The notes under the pieces were generated by a model. The model did no database searches and was not told the DNA's origin. It worked only from the letters and a program-made list of their open reading frames with translations. A stretch of DNA of 64,000 bases. Source: Citrobacter sp. On2M (GTDB taxonomy: Bacteria > Pseudomonadota > Gammaproteobacteria > Enterobacterales > Enterobacteriaceae). Location of the stretch: assembly GCF_018035235.1 (NCBI RefSeq), contig NZ_WPCV01000006.1:1-64000 (forward strand), read 5' to 3'. The translations under genes and the position numbers were made by a program. Positions 55,451 through 64,000 of this stretch are shown here, in pieces. Position 1 is the stretch's first letter. Each line of letters starts with the position of its first letter.

Positions 55451-56454
55451 TGGAACGCAAAGGCGTTATCGCCGCAGGCAACATGCTGGTCGATCATGTG
55501 CATCAAATTGTGCAGTGGCCGGAACGCGGCTGGCTGGCGGAGATCACCCGTAGCGAACGCGCCACCGGTGGTGCGCCGCTGAACGTACTACTGACGCTGG
55601 CAAAAATGCACGCCGGACTGCCGCTGCAGGCGGTGGGGTTAATCGGGCAGGACAGCGACGGCGACTACATTATGGCGATGCTGGAGCAGTATCACGTTAA
55701 TCACCAACACGTGCAGCGCACGACATTCGCGCCCACGTCAATGTCGCAGGTGATGACCGATCCGAGCGGTCAGCGCACCTTTTTTCATTCTCCCGGCGCG
55801 AATCGCCTGCTGGATCTGCCCGCTTTTGAGCAACTGGATACCTCGATGAAAATCTTCCATCTTGGCTATCTGCTGCTGCTCGACAGCCTGGACATGCCAG
55901 ATGAAGAGTACGGCACACGTAGCGCTCGGCTGCTGGCGCAAATGCGCGATAACGGTTTCGAAACATCGCTGGATTTGGTCTCACGCAAGGGCGACCCGCG
56001 CTACCAGCCGCTGGTGATGCCCGCCCTGCGCCATCTCGATTATCTGGTGATTAACGAGCTGGAAGCCGGAGAGTTCAGCGGGCTGGAGATCCGCCAGCCC
56101 AACGGCGAGCTGCATATCCCACATATCGCTACCGCCGCGCGCGAACTGCTGAATGCGGGCGTACGCCAGCGGGTGGTGATCCACTGTCCGGAAGGTGCCT
56201 GGGGTGAAGCGCCGGATCGGGCAGGCGTCTGGATCCCGTCACAGTATCTGGCGCAGGAGGAGATTGTCGGCAGCGTGGGGGCGGGAGATGCGTTTTGCGC
56301 CGGATTTTTGTATGGCTGTCATGAACGTTGGTCACTGGAAGAGAGCATCCGGCTAGCGCACGCCTGCGCGCGAGCCAGTTTGTTGTGTGCCAATGCGATA
56401 GACGGCGCAAAAACGCTGACAGAGTTAAAGGCCGCAATGACTGATGCCGGATAA
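55450..56454 (+). CDS. PfkB-family carbohydrate kinase
   Basis: Ribokinase-like sugar or sugar-phosphate kinase of 334 residues. The N-terminal GGAPLNVLLTLAKM and the C-terminal catalytic signature GSVGAGDAFCAGFLYG, with the general-base Asp, are complete. In this operon it should phosphorylate the ketose made by the isomerase, or its monophosphate, to give the aldolase substrate. It shares one base with the aldolase stop codon. A REP-like sequence (GCCGGATAAGGCGTTTACGC, starting about 56448) overlaps its last codons, and the convergent response-regulator gene ends five bases later. Confidence 0.9.
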   Translation: MERKGVIAAGNMLVDHVHQIVQWPERGWLAEITRSERATGGAPLNVLLTLAKMHAGLPLQAVGLIGQDSDGDYIMAMLEQYHVNHQHVQRTTFAPTSMSQVMTDPSGQRTFFHSPGANRLLDLPAFEQLDTSMKIFHLGYLLLLDSLDMPDEEYGTRSARLLAQMRDNGFETSLDLVSRKGDPRYQPLVMPALRHLDYLVINELEAGEFSGLEIRQPNGELHIPHIATAARELLNAGVRQRVVIHCPEGAWGEAPDRAGVWIPSQYLAQEEIVGSVGAGDAFCAGFLYGCHERWSLEESIRLAHACARASLLCANAIDGAKTLTELKAAMTDAG

Positions 56455-56459
56455 GGCGT

Positions 56460-57191
56460 TTACGCCGCCTTGTCGTGATGCTGCACGTCGGCGGCGAATA
56501 CATAGCCCAGCCCGCGCAGGGTTTTGATCAGCATCGGCTGATGCGGGTTGTTCTCTATTTTTCGCCGCAGCCGCATGATTAACACGTCAATAGTACGGTC
56601 AAACACTTCAACACTGTCGCTACGCGTCAGTTCCAGCAATTGCTCACGACTAAGCACCCGACGGGCATTTTGCGCCAGCGCCAACAGCAGACTGTATTCA
56701 CCCTGCGTCAGGTCCACCTTCAATTGCTGAGGATTACGAAGCTGGCAGCCCGCGGTATCAAGATGCCAGCCGTTAAAAGAAAGACCCGAGGTTTGTGGAG
56801 TGCCGCTTTCAGCCGTTAGCACGCCCACGCGTCTGAGCACCGCCTTCACCCGCGCCACCAGCACCCGGGCATTGAACGGTTTACCAATGTAATCGTCAGC
56901 GCCCATTTCCAGCCCGACCACCACATCCGATTCACTACCAAGCCCGGTCAGCATCACCACCGGCAGCCCGGGTCTCATTTTTTGCACCTGCTGCAGCACC
57001 ATCAGGCCGTTGATGTCGGGCAACATCATATCCAGCAATACCAGCGCGATCTCCGGCTGAGTCTCAATGCAGCGCAGCGCCTCCTGCCCGGTATGACAAG
57101 CAGTCACCGCAAAGACGTGTTCGCTCAGCACATCCTGCAAAAGCGAACAGACCGCAACGTCATCATCCACAACCAGTATGGCTGGCTTCAT
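56460..57191 (-). CDS. TorR-like OmpR-family response regulator of the sugar locus
   Basis: Response regulator of 243 residues: receiver domain with the acidic cluster VDDD, phosphorylation site Asp54 in LVLLDMMLP and Lys in IGKPF, then a winged helix (about 135-230) ending LRGLGYVFA. It most resembles TorR-type regulators. The only histidine kinase gene in the region without a partner is the TorS-like hybrid at 39776-42040, and a TorR-box-like site precedes the transporter genes. I therefore infer that the two flank and control the sugar regulon. It diverges from fdhF. Confidence 0.88.
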   Translation of the reverse strand: MKPAILVVDDDVAVCSLLQDVLSEHVFAVTACHTGQEALRCIETQPEIALVLLDMMLPDINGLMVLQQVQKMRPGLPVVMLTGLGSESDVVVGLEMGADDYIGKPFNARVLVARVKAVLRRVGVLTAESGTPQTSGLSFNGWHLDTAGCQLRNPQQLKVDLTQGEYSLLLALAQNARRVLSREQLLELTRSDSVEVFDRTIDVLIMRLRRKIENNPHQPMLIKTLRGLGYVFAADVQHHDKAA

Positions 57192-57411
57192 TATCTTTCC
57201 CCATTTCTGGCCAACTTAAATGAGTGTGATTGATTCTGCCCAGAGTGACAGCGATAAGGCACAAGGATGTGTAGGAAACATAACCTCGGTCACACTGCCG
57301 GGGCGTCACGTATTGGAGATTCGACACGTCAAATATGACGACAGCCTGTTTTTCGTCAGGGTTTTGACCAAAAATCACCCGTAATATCAGGGAATGCCCA
57401 CAATAAAAAAG

Positions 57412-57426
57412 TGGCATAGAAGATGC
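57412..57426 (+). promoter_or_regulatory. Sigma-54 promoter of fdhF
   Basis: TGGCATAGAAGATGC has GG and GC elements in the -24/-12 spacing of sigma-54 promoters. It lies 52 bases before the fdhF start. In E. coli fdhF is transcribed by sigma-54 RNA polymerase with the formate-responsive activator FhlA; an inverted repeat with CGTCA/TGACG arms at about 57327-57340 could belong to the upstream activator site. Confidence 0.8.
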
Positions 57427-57478
57427 ATACTAAGGGCGACAGCGCGTATGCGCGATTTGATTAACTGGAGCGAGACCG

Positions 57479-59626
57479 ATGAAAAAAGTCGTCACGGTTT
57501 GCCCATATTGCGCATCAGGTTGCAAAATCAACCTGGTGGTCGATAACGGCAAAATCGTCCGGGCTGAAGCGGCGCAGGGGAAAACCAACCAGGGTACCCT
57601 GTGTCTGAAGGGCTACTATGGCTGGGATTTTATCAATGATACCCAGATCCTGACCCCTCGCCTGAAAACCCCAATGATCCGTCGCCAGCGTGGCGGCAAA
57701 CTGGAATCTGTTTCCTGGGATGAAGCCCTTGATTACGTCGCCACTCGTCTGAGCGCCATCAAAGCGAAGTATGGCCCGGACGCTATTCAGACGACCGGTT
57801 CATCTCGCGGTACAGGTAACGAAACCAACTATGTAATGCAAAAATTCGCGCGCGCCGTTATTGGTACCAATAACGTCGACTGCTGCGCTCGCGTCTGACA
57901 CGGCCCATCGGTTGCAGGTCTGCACCAATCGGTCGGTAACGGCGCAATGAGTAATGCTATCAATGAAATTGATAACACAGATTTAGTGTTCATCTTCGGG
58001 TATAACCCGGCGGATTCCCACCCGATCGTGGCGAATCACGTGATTAACGCTAAACGTAACGGGGCGAAAATCATCGTCTGCGATCCGCGCAAAATTGAAA
58101 CCGCGCGTATTGCCGACATGCACATCGCGTTGAAAAACGGCTCGAACATCGCGCTGCTCAACGCTATGGGTCATGTCATCATCGAAGAAAAACTGTACGA
58201 CCAGGCGTTTGTCGCTTCCCGTACAGAAGGCTTCGAAGAGTACAGCAAAATTGTCGAAGGCTACACGCCGGAGTCCGTCGAAGATATCACTGGCGTTAGC
58301 GCGCAGGATATTCGTCAGGCTGCACGTATGTATGCCACGGCGAAAAGCGCGGCCATCCTGTGGGGCATGGGTGTCACCCAGTTCTATCAGGGCGTGGAAA
58401 CCGTACGTTCACTGACTAGCCTCGCCATGCTGACCGGCAACCTCGGTAAGCCAAGCGTGGGCGTTAACCCAGTTCGTGGCCAGAACAACGTTCAGGGCGC
58501 ATGCGATATGGGCGCGCTACCGGATACCTATCCGGGCTATCAGTACGTTAAGTTCCCGGAAAACCGCGAGAAGTTCGCTAAAGCCTGGGGCGTGGAAAGT
58601 CTGCCTGCACACACTGGTTATCGCATCAGCGAACTGCCGCACCGTGCGGCGCATGGCGAAGTCCGTGCAGCGTACATCATGGGTGAAGATCCATTACAGA
58701 CCGATGCTGAACTCTCCGCAGTACGCAAAGGCTTTGAGGATCTGGAACTGGTCATCGTGCAGGATATCTTCATGACCAAAACCGCCGCTGCCGCAGACGT
58801 TATTTTACCATCTACGTCATGGGGCGAGCATGAAGGCGTCTTCTCAGCGGCTGACCGTGGCTTCCAGCGCTTCTTTAAAGCCGTTGAGCCTAAGTGGGAT
58901 CTGAAAACGGACTGGCAGATTATCAGTGAAATCGCCACCCGTATGGGCTACCCGATGCACTACAACAACACCCAGGAAATCTGGGATGAGTTGCGTCATC
59001 TGTGCCCGGATTTCTACGGTGCAACGTATGAGAAAATGGGTGAACTGGGTTATATCCAGTGGCCTTGTCGCGACACCTCTGATGCCGACCAGGGGACGTC
59101 TTACCTCTTTAAAGAGAAGTTCGACACCCCGAACGGCCTGGCGCAGTTCTTCACCTGCGACTGGGTAGCGCCAATCGACAAACTCACCCCAGAGTACCCA
59201 ATGGTACTGTCTACGGTACGTGAAGTCGGCCACTACTCTTGTCGTTCGATGACCGGTAACTGTGCGGCGCTGGCCGCGCTGGCGGATGAGCCGGGTTATG
59301 CCCAGATCAATACTGCCGACGCAGAACGCCTGGGCATTCAGGACGAAGATTTGGTGTGGGTTAACTCGCGTAAAGGTCGGGTCATTACCCGTGCGGCGGT
59401 CAGCGATCGTCCGAACAAAGGCGCGATTTACATGACCTACCAATGGTGGATTGGGGCATGTAATGAGCTGGTAACCGAGAATTTAAGCCCGATTACCAAA
59501 ACGCCGGAGTACAAGTACTGTGCCGTTAACGTTGAACGCATTACCGATCAGCGCGCCGCCGAACAGTATGTGATTGATGAGTACACCAAGCTGAAAGCCA
59601 GCCTGCGCGAAAGCGCGATGGGTTAG
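57479..59626 (+). CDS. fdhF: Selenocysteine-containing formate dehydrogenase H FdhF
   Basis: Catalytic subunit of formate hydrogenlyase, oxidising formate to CO2 during fermentation. Reading through the in-frame TGA at 57896-57898 as selenocysteine (residue 140, context CCARV-U-HGPSV) gives 715 residues, the E. coli length. N-terminal Cys8, Cys11, Cys15 and Cys42 bind the [4Fe-4S] cluster; the rest binds the bis-MGD molybdenum cofactor. The bases after the TGA form the SECIS hairpin, so this is not a broken gene. A sigma-54 promoter lies upstream and a strong terminator downstream. Confidence 0.97.
57896..57938 (+). promoter_or_regulatory. SECIS element and selenocysteine UGA of fdhF
   Basis: The TGA codon is followed by a hairpin with an upper stem GGTTGCAGGTCTGCACC whose apical loop carries the GGTCT bases recognised by SelB. 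It matches the E. coli fdhF SECIS as I know it. Confidence 0.93.
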
Positions 59627-59648
59627 TCCGTTTACGTACCTGTTCTAC

Positions 59649-59677
59649 AACAGCCTCCGCCCGGAGGCTGTTTTTTT
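59649..59677 (+). terminator. Rho-independent terminator after fdhF
   Basis: AACAGCCTCC and GGAGGCTGTT form a perfect 10-bp stem with loop GCCC, running into a tract of seven T residues. Confidence 0.94.
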
Positions 59678-59729
59678 ATCCATACGATCTCTTTATACTG
59701 TTCATTCCGTACCCTAAATAAAACTCAAA

Positions 59730-60419
59730 ATGAAACAACTCATTGCATTGATGTTCTTTATGACATTCTTTGCCCATGCCAGTGATACTGAGCCAGGAAG
59801 CCAGTACTTACAGGCCGCTGAGGCAGGGGACCGTCGCGCACAGTATTTTCTTGCCGATACCTGGTTCAGTTCGGGCGATTTGAGCAAAGCCGAGTATTGG
59901 GCGCAAAAAGCCGCAGACAATGGCGATGCCGACGCCTGCGCGCTACTGGCGCAAATCAAAATTACGAATCCGGTCAGTCTGGATTACCCCCAGGCCAAAA
60001 CGCTGGCGGAAAAGGCAGCCAAAGCGGGCAGTAAAGCAGGTGAACTCACCCTGGCGCGGATTCTGGTCAACACCCAGGCAGGCCGCACCGATTACCCCAA
60101 AGCCATCACTTTGCTGCAAAACGCCTCTGAAGATCTGGAAAATGACTCCGCCGTCGACGCGCAAATGCTGCTCGGGCTGATTTACGCCAATGGCGTGGGG
60201 ATCCCCGCAGACGATGAAAAAGCGACGTGGTATTTCAAACGCAGCTCCGCCATCTCCCGCACCGGTTATTCAGAGTACTGGGCCGGAATGATGTTCTTAA
60301 ACGGCGAGCAGGGTTTTATCGTGAAGAATAAACAGAAAGCGCTGCACTGGCTGAATCTGAGCTGTATGGAAGGATTTGATACCGGCTGTGAAGAGTTTGA
60401 AAAGCTGACCAATGGTTGA
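59730..60419 (+). CDS. yjcO: Secreted Sel1-repeat protein YjcO
   Basis: Protein of 229 residues, the E. coli length, with a signal peptide (about 1-17, cleavage near FFAHA-SDTEP). The mature part is built of Sel1/TPR-like repeats such as AEAGDRRAQYFLADTWF, AQKAADNGDADACALLAQI and AKAGSKAGELTLARIL, expected to form a periplasmic helical scaffold. Function is unknown. It is downstream of the fdhF terminator in the same direction and probably has its own promoter, which I cannot locate. Confidence 0.92.
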   Translation: MKQLIALMFFMTFFAHASDTEPGSQYLQAAEAGDRRAQYFLADTWFSSGDLSKAEYWAQKAADNGDADACALLAQIKITNPVSLDYPQAKTLAEKAAKAGSKAGELTLARILVNTQAGRTDYPKAITLLQNASEDLENDSAVDAQMLLGLIYANGVGIPADDEKATWYFKRSSAISRTGYSEYWAGMMFLNGEQGFIVKNKQKALHWLNLSCMEGFDTGCEEFEKLTNG

Positions 60420-60427
60420 TGCTGGTT

Positions 60428-60504
60428 GCCGGATGGCGCTACGCTTATCCGGCCTACAAAGGATGTGTAGGCCGGATAAGACGCGTGAGCGTCGCTGTCA
60501 GGCG
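60428..60504. repeat. Pair of inverted REP units (BIME) between yjcO and gltP
   Basis: GCCGGATGGCGCTACGCTTA... (60428-60457) and an inverted unit TAGGCCGGATAAGACGCG... (60468-60503) form a bacterial interspersed mosaic element between convergent genes. Such elements bind gyrase or IHF and protect mRNA 3' ends. Confidence 0.85.
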
Positions 60505-60515
60505 ACCATCACCAA

Positions 60516-61826
60516 TTACTGCGCGGTCTTATCAAATTTACCCAGCATCTCGCGCTCGTAGGCCAGCGCCTTTTTGCGGTCAAATTTGTGCTCCCACTTG
60601 GCGATAACCAGCACCGCCAGCGCATTCCCAACTACGTTCAGCGCGGTACGCGCCATGTCGAGGATACGGTCAACACCGGCGATAAACGCCAGACCTTCCA
60701 GTGGGATCCCGACGCTGCCCAGCGTTGCCAGCAGTACCACAAAAGAGACGCCCGGCACGCCCGCAATCCCTTTCGACGTGACCATTAGCGTCAGTACTAA
60801 TACGATTTCCTGCCACAGCGACAGGTCGATACCGTACAGCTGCGCAATGAAAATAGCGGCAATACTCTGGTACAGCGTTGAACCATCAAGGTTAAATGAG
60901 TAACCAGTTGGTACAACAAAGCTGGTGATTGAAGCTGGTGCGCCGTAGGCTTCCATCTTCTCGATAATACGCGGCAGTACGCTCTCGGAACTGGCGGTAG
61001 AGTAGGCCAGAATCAGCTCATCTTTCAGAATGCGGATCAGGATCCAGATGCTCAAACCACAAATACGCGCCACAATCCCCAACACCACCAGTGCGAAGAA
61101 CAGAATGGCGAAATGCACTAACAGCACCAGCTTCGCCAGCGGCCACAGTGAGGCAAAACCAAAGTTCGCGACGGTCACAGCAATCAGCGCAAAAACACCG
61201 ACTGGCGCATAGCGCATCACCATGTGGGTCACTTTAAACATGGTTTCGGAAATCGAGCGGAACACGGTCACCAGCGGCTCGCGGTGAGTTGCTGGTAGGG
61301 AAGACAAGCCTAAACCAAACAGCACCGAGAAGAAGATAATCGGCAACATATCGCCTTTCGCCATCGACGCAACGATGTTAGTCGGCACCAGCGACACAAT
61401 CGTGCCCATCAAGCCATGCGCGTGGCTCTGCACTTCTGCGGTCGTATTTTGATATTTCGAAATATCCACGGTCGCCAGTTGCGACATATCAATCCCGGAA
61501 CCCGGCTGGAACACATTCGCCAGCGTAATACCAAGAATAATCGCTACGGTGGTGATCACTTCGAAATAGAGAATGGTTTTGGCGCCAATACGGCCCAGTT
61601 GTTTTGCATCACCCACCCCGGCAATTCCAACCACCAGCGTGGAGATAACAATCGGCACGACAATCATTTTAATCAGATGGATAAAGATATCGCCCGCCGG
61701 TGACAGCAGGTTCACCACCAGCCATTCGCGGCTGTCACTATGGTAATGCAGGTAACTCCCTAGCAGAATGCCCAGCACCATAGCGATTAGAATCTGCCAT
61801 GCCAGGCTGACTTTCAAATTTTTCAT
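60516..61826 (-). CDS. gltP: Glutamate/aspartate:proton symporter GltP
   Basis: Inner-membrane DAACS-family transporter for glutamate and aspartate, using the proton gradient. The product has 436 residues (E. coli 437), with the N-terminal helices, and the family core including AYSTASSESVLPRIIEKM, FVVPTGYSFNLDGSTLYQ and the later GVDRILDMARTALNVVGNA, which hold the substrate-binding Ser, Asp and Asn residues. In E. coli gltP follows nrfG in the same direction, as here, though separated by 469 bases containing an ERIC element. Confidence 0.95.
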   Translation of the reverse strand: MKNLKVSLAWQILIAMVLGILLGSYLHYHSDSREWLVVNLLSPAGDIFIHLIKMIVVPIVISTLVVGIAGVGDAKQLGRIGAKTILYFEVITTVAIILGITLANVFQPGSGIDMSQLATVDISKYQNTTAEVQSHAHGLMGTIVSLVPTNIVASMAKGDMLPIIFFSVLFGLGLSSLPATHREPLVTVFRSISETMFKVTHMVMRYAPVGVFALIAVTVANFGFASLWPLAKLVLLVHFAILFFALVVLGIVARICGLSIWILIRILKDELILAYSTASSESVLPRIIEKMEAYGAPASITSFVVPTGYSFNLDGSTLYQSIAAIFIAQLYGIDLSLWQEIVLVLTLMVTSKGIAGVPGVSFVVLLATLGSVGIPLEGLAFIAGVDRILDMARTALNVVGNALAVLVIAKWEHKFDRKKALAYEREMLGKFDKTAQ

Positions 61827-62295
61827 AACAACGGACTTCCTCGATGGAGCGCTATTCCACCTATAAAGAATGGGAATAGTACATACTGAAAGGGTATGAT
61901 TTGTGTTGCGTTCGTTTATGGAGTTTTTTAACGCTTATACCCTAAATAATTCGAGTTGCAGGAAGGCGGCGACGCAGCGAATTCCCAGGAGCTTACGCCA
62001 GTAAGTGACTGGGGTGAGCGAGGAAAGCCAACACACCTGCAACTTGAAGTATGACGGGTATATTATCATTATCATCTGCATGGCATTCAGCGCAACCCTC
62101 TAAGAACAGGGACTTTAGCTGAATTTATGCATAAAAATGCAATTTTATCGCACTAAGTATGAATAACTTTTTGTTATAAAAGAATTTTAATATGTTCAAA
62201 AATGAAGAAGTCATGGCATGAGTTTTTTTTGTCCGTTTGTTCGTTCGCCTGTTTTTTAAACAGGCCAAATGATACAAATCACAAAAAAAACAAAA
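61827..62295. other. nrfG-gltP intergenic region with ERIC element
   Basis: This 469-base region has the gltP promoter side (61827-61935), a complete ERIC element (61936-62062), and an AT-rich stretch after it without recognisable genes. I see no clear terminator for nrfG. Confidence 0.5.
61936..62062. repeat. ERIC (intergenic repeat unit) element, full length
   Basis: A 127-bp imperfect palindrome bounded by TATACCC and GGGTATA. It contains the conserved ERIC cores CCCAGGAGCTTAC and GTAAGTGACTGGGGTGAGCG. ERIC elements are non-autonomous, miniature repeats confined to intergenic regions of enterobacteria; the standard full length is about 127 bp. Confidence 0.93.
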
Positions 62296-62916
62296 TTATT
62301 TTTGCCGATTCTGCAGTAATTTCGCCATATTAATCGAGTCAATCAGTTGCGCCCGGTTGACTCTCGGCGAGTTTAAATCGAGTACCTTTTGCCACTGCAA
62401 AATGGCCTGCGAATAGTCGGCCTGCATAAACGCATCTGAGGCTAGCAGCATCAGCGCTGTCACCTCAGCCGGGTCCAGCGCCAGAGCCTTATCAATCATT
62501 TCGCGAGTGGGCGGCGTCATATGTTGTCCGGCCTGGTAATACAATACCGTTGCCATCGCTGAATAAATCTCAGCATTTTCACCACCGACACGCAGCGCCT
62601 GCTCGTAGGCCAGCAGCGCATTATGATACGCGTTTTGCCAAAGATAATACTCGCCGAGTTGCGCCCATTTCACACTATCACGTGGATTGGCACGAATTTG
62701 CGATTGTAAGGAAAGCAGCTGTTTTTCCTGAACGTTTTCATCGGAGAACGCATGTAATGGATCTGCCAGTCGGGCCTGTTCCTGCCGTACCGCCTGCCAT
62801 TTTGACGTCAACAGATAACCACCGATGCAGGCCACAACCATCACCACCACCACAGCAGTCAGCCGCTTCACGGGCATTGGTCGTAACGACGCTGTAGAAT
62901 ATACGGGTTGGCTCAT
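62296..62916 (-). CDS. nrfG: Formate-dependent nitrite reductase maturation protein NrfG
   Basis: TPR protein that binds the C-terminus of the NrfA cytochrome and guides attachment of its special heme to the CXXCK site, as part of the NrfEFG heme lyase. The product is 206 residues from ATG 62916 (MSQPVY), with an N-terminal membrane anchor (about 17-37) and periplasmic TPR helices ([23 protein letters not shown] split across two helices). Its start overlaps the nrfF stop by 4 bases. Confidence 0.92.
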   Translation of the reverse strand: MSQPVYSTASLRPMPVKRLTAVVVVMVVACIGGYLLTSKWQAVRQEQARLADPLHAFSDENVQEKQLLSLQSQIRANPRDSVKWAQLGEYYLWQNAYHNALLAYEQALRVGGENAEIYSAMATVLYYQAGQHMTPPTREMIDKALALDPAEVTALMLLASDAFMQADYSQAILQWQKVLDLNSPRVNRAQLIDSINMAKLLQNRQK

Positions 62917-63320
62917 GACACTTCGTCCTCTGCGCGCTGACGCCTTCTCACCCGCCAGACCACCACCCCTACAAGTAACAGCAGCAGGCACGGCAACGCC
63001 CACAGCAGCAGCGTTTGCTCATTCAACGGCGGGTTATACCGCACGAAATCGCCGTAACGATCGGTCATCCACGTGGTTATCTCGGCTTCACTTTTCCCTT
63101 CCGCCACCATGCTGTAAACCTGATGGCGCATGCTGACCGCTACCGGCGCATTGGATTCCAGCAAGTTTTGGTTTTGGCACTGCGGGCAGCGCAGCTGACT
63201 GGCAATCGACAGCGCTTTCTCCTGCTGTTGTGGGTTGGCAAAAGTCCATGTGTCCACAACCTGGGCATGCGTAGCGAAAGTGATAAAAAACAGAACGATA
63301 AAACCGCAGATATTACGCAT
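62913..63320 (-). CDS. nrfF: Nitrite reductase heme lyase subunit NrfF
   Basis: CcmH-family thiol-redox subunit of the NrfEFG heme lyase. The product is 135 residues from ATG 63320 (MRNICGF): signal peptide (about 1-19), the active-site motif [14 protein letters not shown] in the periplasm, and a C-terminal membrane helix (about 103-122). It overlaps nrfE by 8 bases and nrfG by 4 bases. Confidence 0.93.
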   Translation of the reverse strand: MRNICGFIVLFFITFATHAQVVDTWTFANPQQQEKALSIASQLRCPQCQNQNLLESNAPVAVSMRHQVYSMVAEGKSEAEITTWMTDRYGDFVRYNPPLNEQTLLLWALPCLLLLLVGVVVWRVRRRQRAEDEVS

Positions 63321-64000
63321 CACGTTTCCTCCCTCGCCATCCACTCAGCAGCGCGCCAAAGACCATTAATAGCCCTCCGCCCCAAATCCAACGTACGCCG
63401 GTCTGCACGTACAAGCGCATGGCATAACGGTCCGGTCCTGTTTTTTCGCCCATCACCGCGTACCAGTCATGTAACAGATTCCAGCGGATCCCCGGCTCCA
63501 TCATCTGTTGACGGCGCGCGGCATAGAAGCGCCTTTCAGGCTGCAGGCTGCCAATGCGTTTTTCATCCTGCCACAGCGTGATCTGCGCTTTTTCACTGGT
63601 GTAGTTACCTTTTGCTTCCAGGTCCAGACGCTCAAAACGGAAAATGTAGCCTGCCAGTTCCACCTGCTGCCCCGGGCTCAGGTTCAGGCTTATCTCCTGA
63701 CGACTCCCGCAGGAAAAGACAATCCCGACGGCAAACACCAAAACCCCGGCATGCGCCAGCAGCGCCGGAAGCTGAGCACGTACAGGTACTTTGCGACTTC
63801 TGAACGTTGCCATCACGATAACCAGCAGCATCAGCAGCCCAAAGGGTAGCGTCGCACGATTAAAGTACGGTGCGCCCACAGAGAGCCGTCCCCAACCGAA
63901 CAGTCCGTAAATCATCGGGTAGAGCGTGCCAATCAGCACAATCATCAGCACCGCGCAAAAAAGCAGTAGCGCAACCAGAATCAGCATCTCGCGCGACCAG
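63313..64000 (-). CDS. nrfE: Nitrite reductase heme lyase subunit NrfE (3' part)
   Basis: C-terminal 228 codons or so of the CcmF-like membrane subunit of the NrfEFG heme lyase; the gene runs off the right edge, so the start is not in the window. Visible features are the late membrane helices and the family sequences YPMIYGLFGWGRLSVGAPYFN, split here by a loop, and WNLLHDWYAVMGEKTGPDRYA. The reading frame is open to the last base (WSREMLIL). nrf genes are expressed under anaerobic conditions with nitrite or nitrate in E. coli. Confidence 0.92.
   Translation of the reverse strand, partial: WSREMLILVALLLFCAVLMIVLIGTLYPMIYGLFGWGRLSVGAPYFNRATLPFGLLMLLVIVMATFRSRKVPVRAQLPALLAHAGVLVFAVGIVFSCGSRQEISLNLSPGQQVELAGYIFRFERLDLEAKGNYTSEKAQITLWQDEKRIGSLQPERRFYAARRQQMMEPGIRWNLLHDWYAVMGEKTGPDRYAMRLYVQTGVRWIWGGGLLMVFGALLSGWRGRKRDA

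Noticed and set aside
57479-57898. fdhF as a truncated 139-codon pseudogene
   Set aside because: The stop is the conserved selenocysteine UGA with an intact SECIS hairpin, and the frame continues to the full E. coli length.
1-64000. CRISPR arrays, tRNA genes, prophage genes or insertion-sequence transposases
   Set aside because: I looked for regularly spaced repeats, tRNA-like cloverleaf arms and transposase or integrase motifs and saw none. The only mobile-type signatures are REP, BIME and ERIC repeats and the type VI module.

Overview
The window is chromosomal DNA of a member of the Enterobacteriaceae close to Escherichia, most plausibly Citrobacter or a near relative. Gene order across most of the window is the E. 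coli 92-94 min order (nrf-gltP-yjcO-fdhF ... yjdP-phnP..C-phnB-phnA-crfC-yjcZ-proP-basSR-eptA-adiC-adiY-adiA-melR-melA-melB-yjdF-fumB-dcuB-dcuR-dcuS), written here in reverse. The proteins look very similar to E. coli versions but are not identical. Several blocks differ from that order, and these are the interesting parts. The genus is an inference.

Layout. 1-192: the boxA leader and tandem P1/P2 promoters of a ribosomal RNA operon running off the left edge. 0.5-7.4 kb: anaerobic C4-dicarboxylate use (DcuS/DcuR two-component system, DcuB antiporter, FumB fumarase, YjdF). 7.4-11.8 kb: melibiose genes (MelA, MelB, the regulator MelR) with an added SemiSWEET gene at the end of melAB. 12-16.8 kb: arginine-dependent acid resistance (AdiA, AdiY, AdiC). 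16.9-20.4 kb: the PmrA/BasR lipid A modification system (EptA, BasR, BasS, the small protein PmrR) with two near-identical PmrA boxes. 20.5-27 kb: ProP, KdgT (an insertion relative to E. coli), YjcZ and the dynamin-like CrfC. 27.5-39.3 kb: phnA, phnB and a complete C-P lyase operon phnC-P with an intact phnE.

39.8-57.2 kb is the accessory region. It occupies the place where E. coli K-12 has the allose operon, rpiB/rpiR and mdtNOP. It is a sugar uptake and catabolism locus: TorS-like hybrid kinase, ribose-type ABC transporter, D-lyxose/D-mannose isomerase, class II aldolase, PfkB kinase and a TorR-like response regulator. An orphan type VI secretion cargo module is lodged in its middle, on the opposite strand and AT-rich. 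That module holds a C-terminally damaged VgrG, a Tle3-type phospholipase effector, two tandem immunity lipoproteins, a PAAR tip protein and a probable Tla3-like adaptor. The immunity genes lie on an 826-bp tandem duplication that also carries the last codons of the effector gene.

57.4-64 kb returns to the E. coli order: fdhF (formate dehydrogenase H, in-frame UGA for selenocysteine, SECIS hairpin, sigma-54 promoter), yjcO, a REP pair, gltP, an ERIC element, nrfG, nrfF and the 3' part of nrfE.

Most of the window is well-known core biology. The best candidates for something not yet described are the Tle3 module with its duplicated immunity genes, the TorR-like sugar regulon (including a TorR-box-like site in front of the transporter genes), a perfect hairpin that hides the ribosome binding site of pmrR, and a 17-bp perfect inverted repeat between melA and melR.
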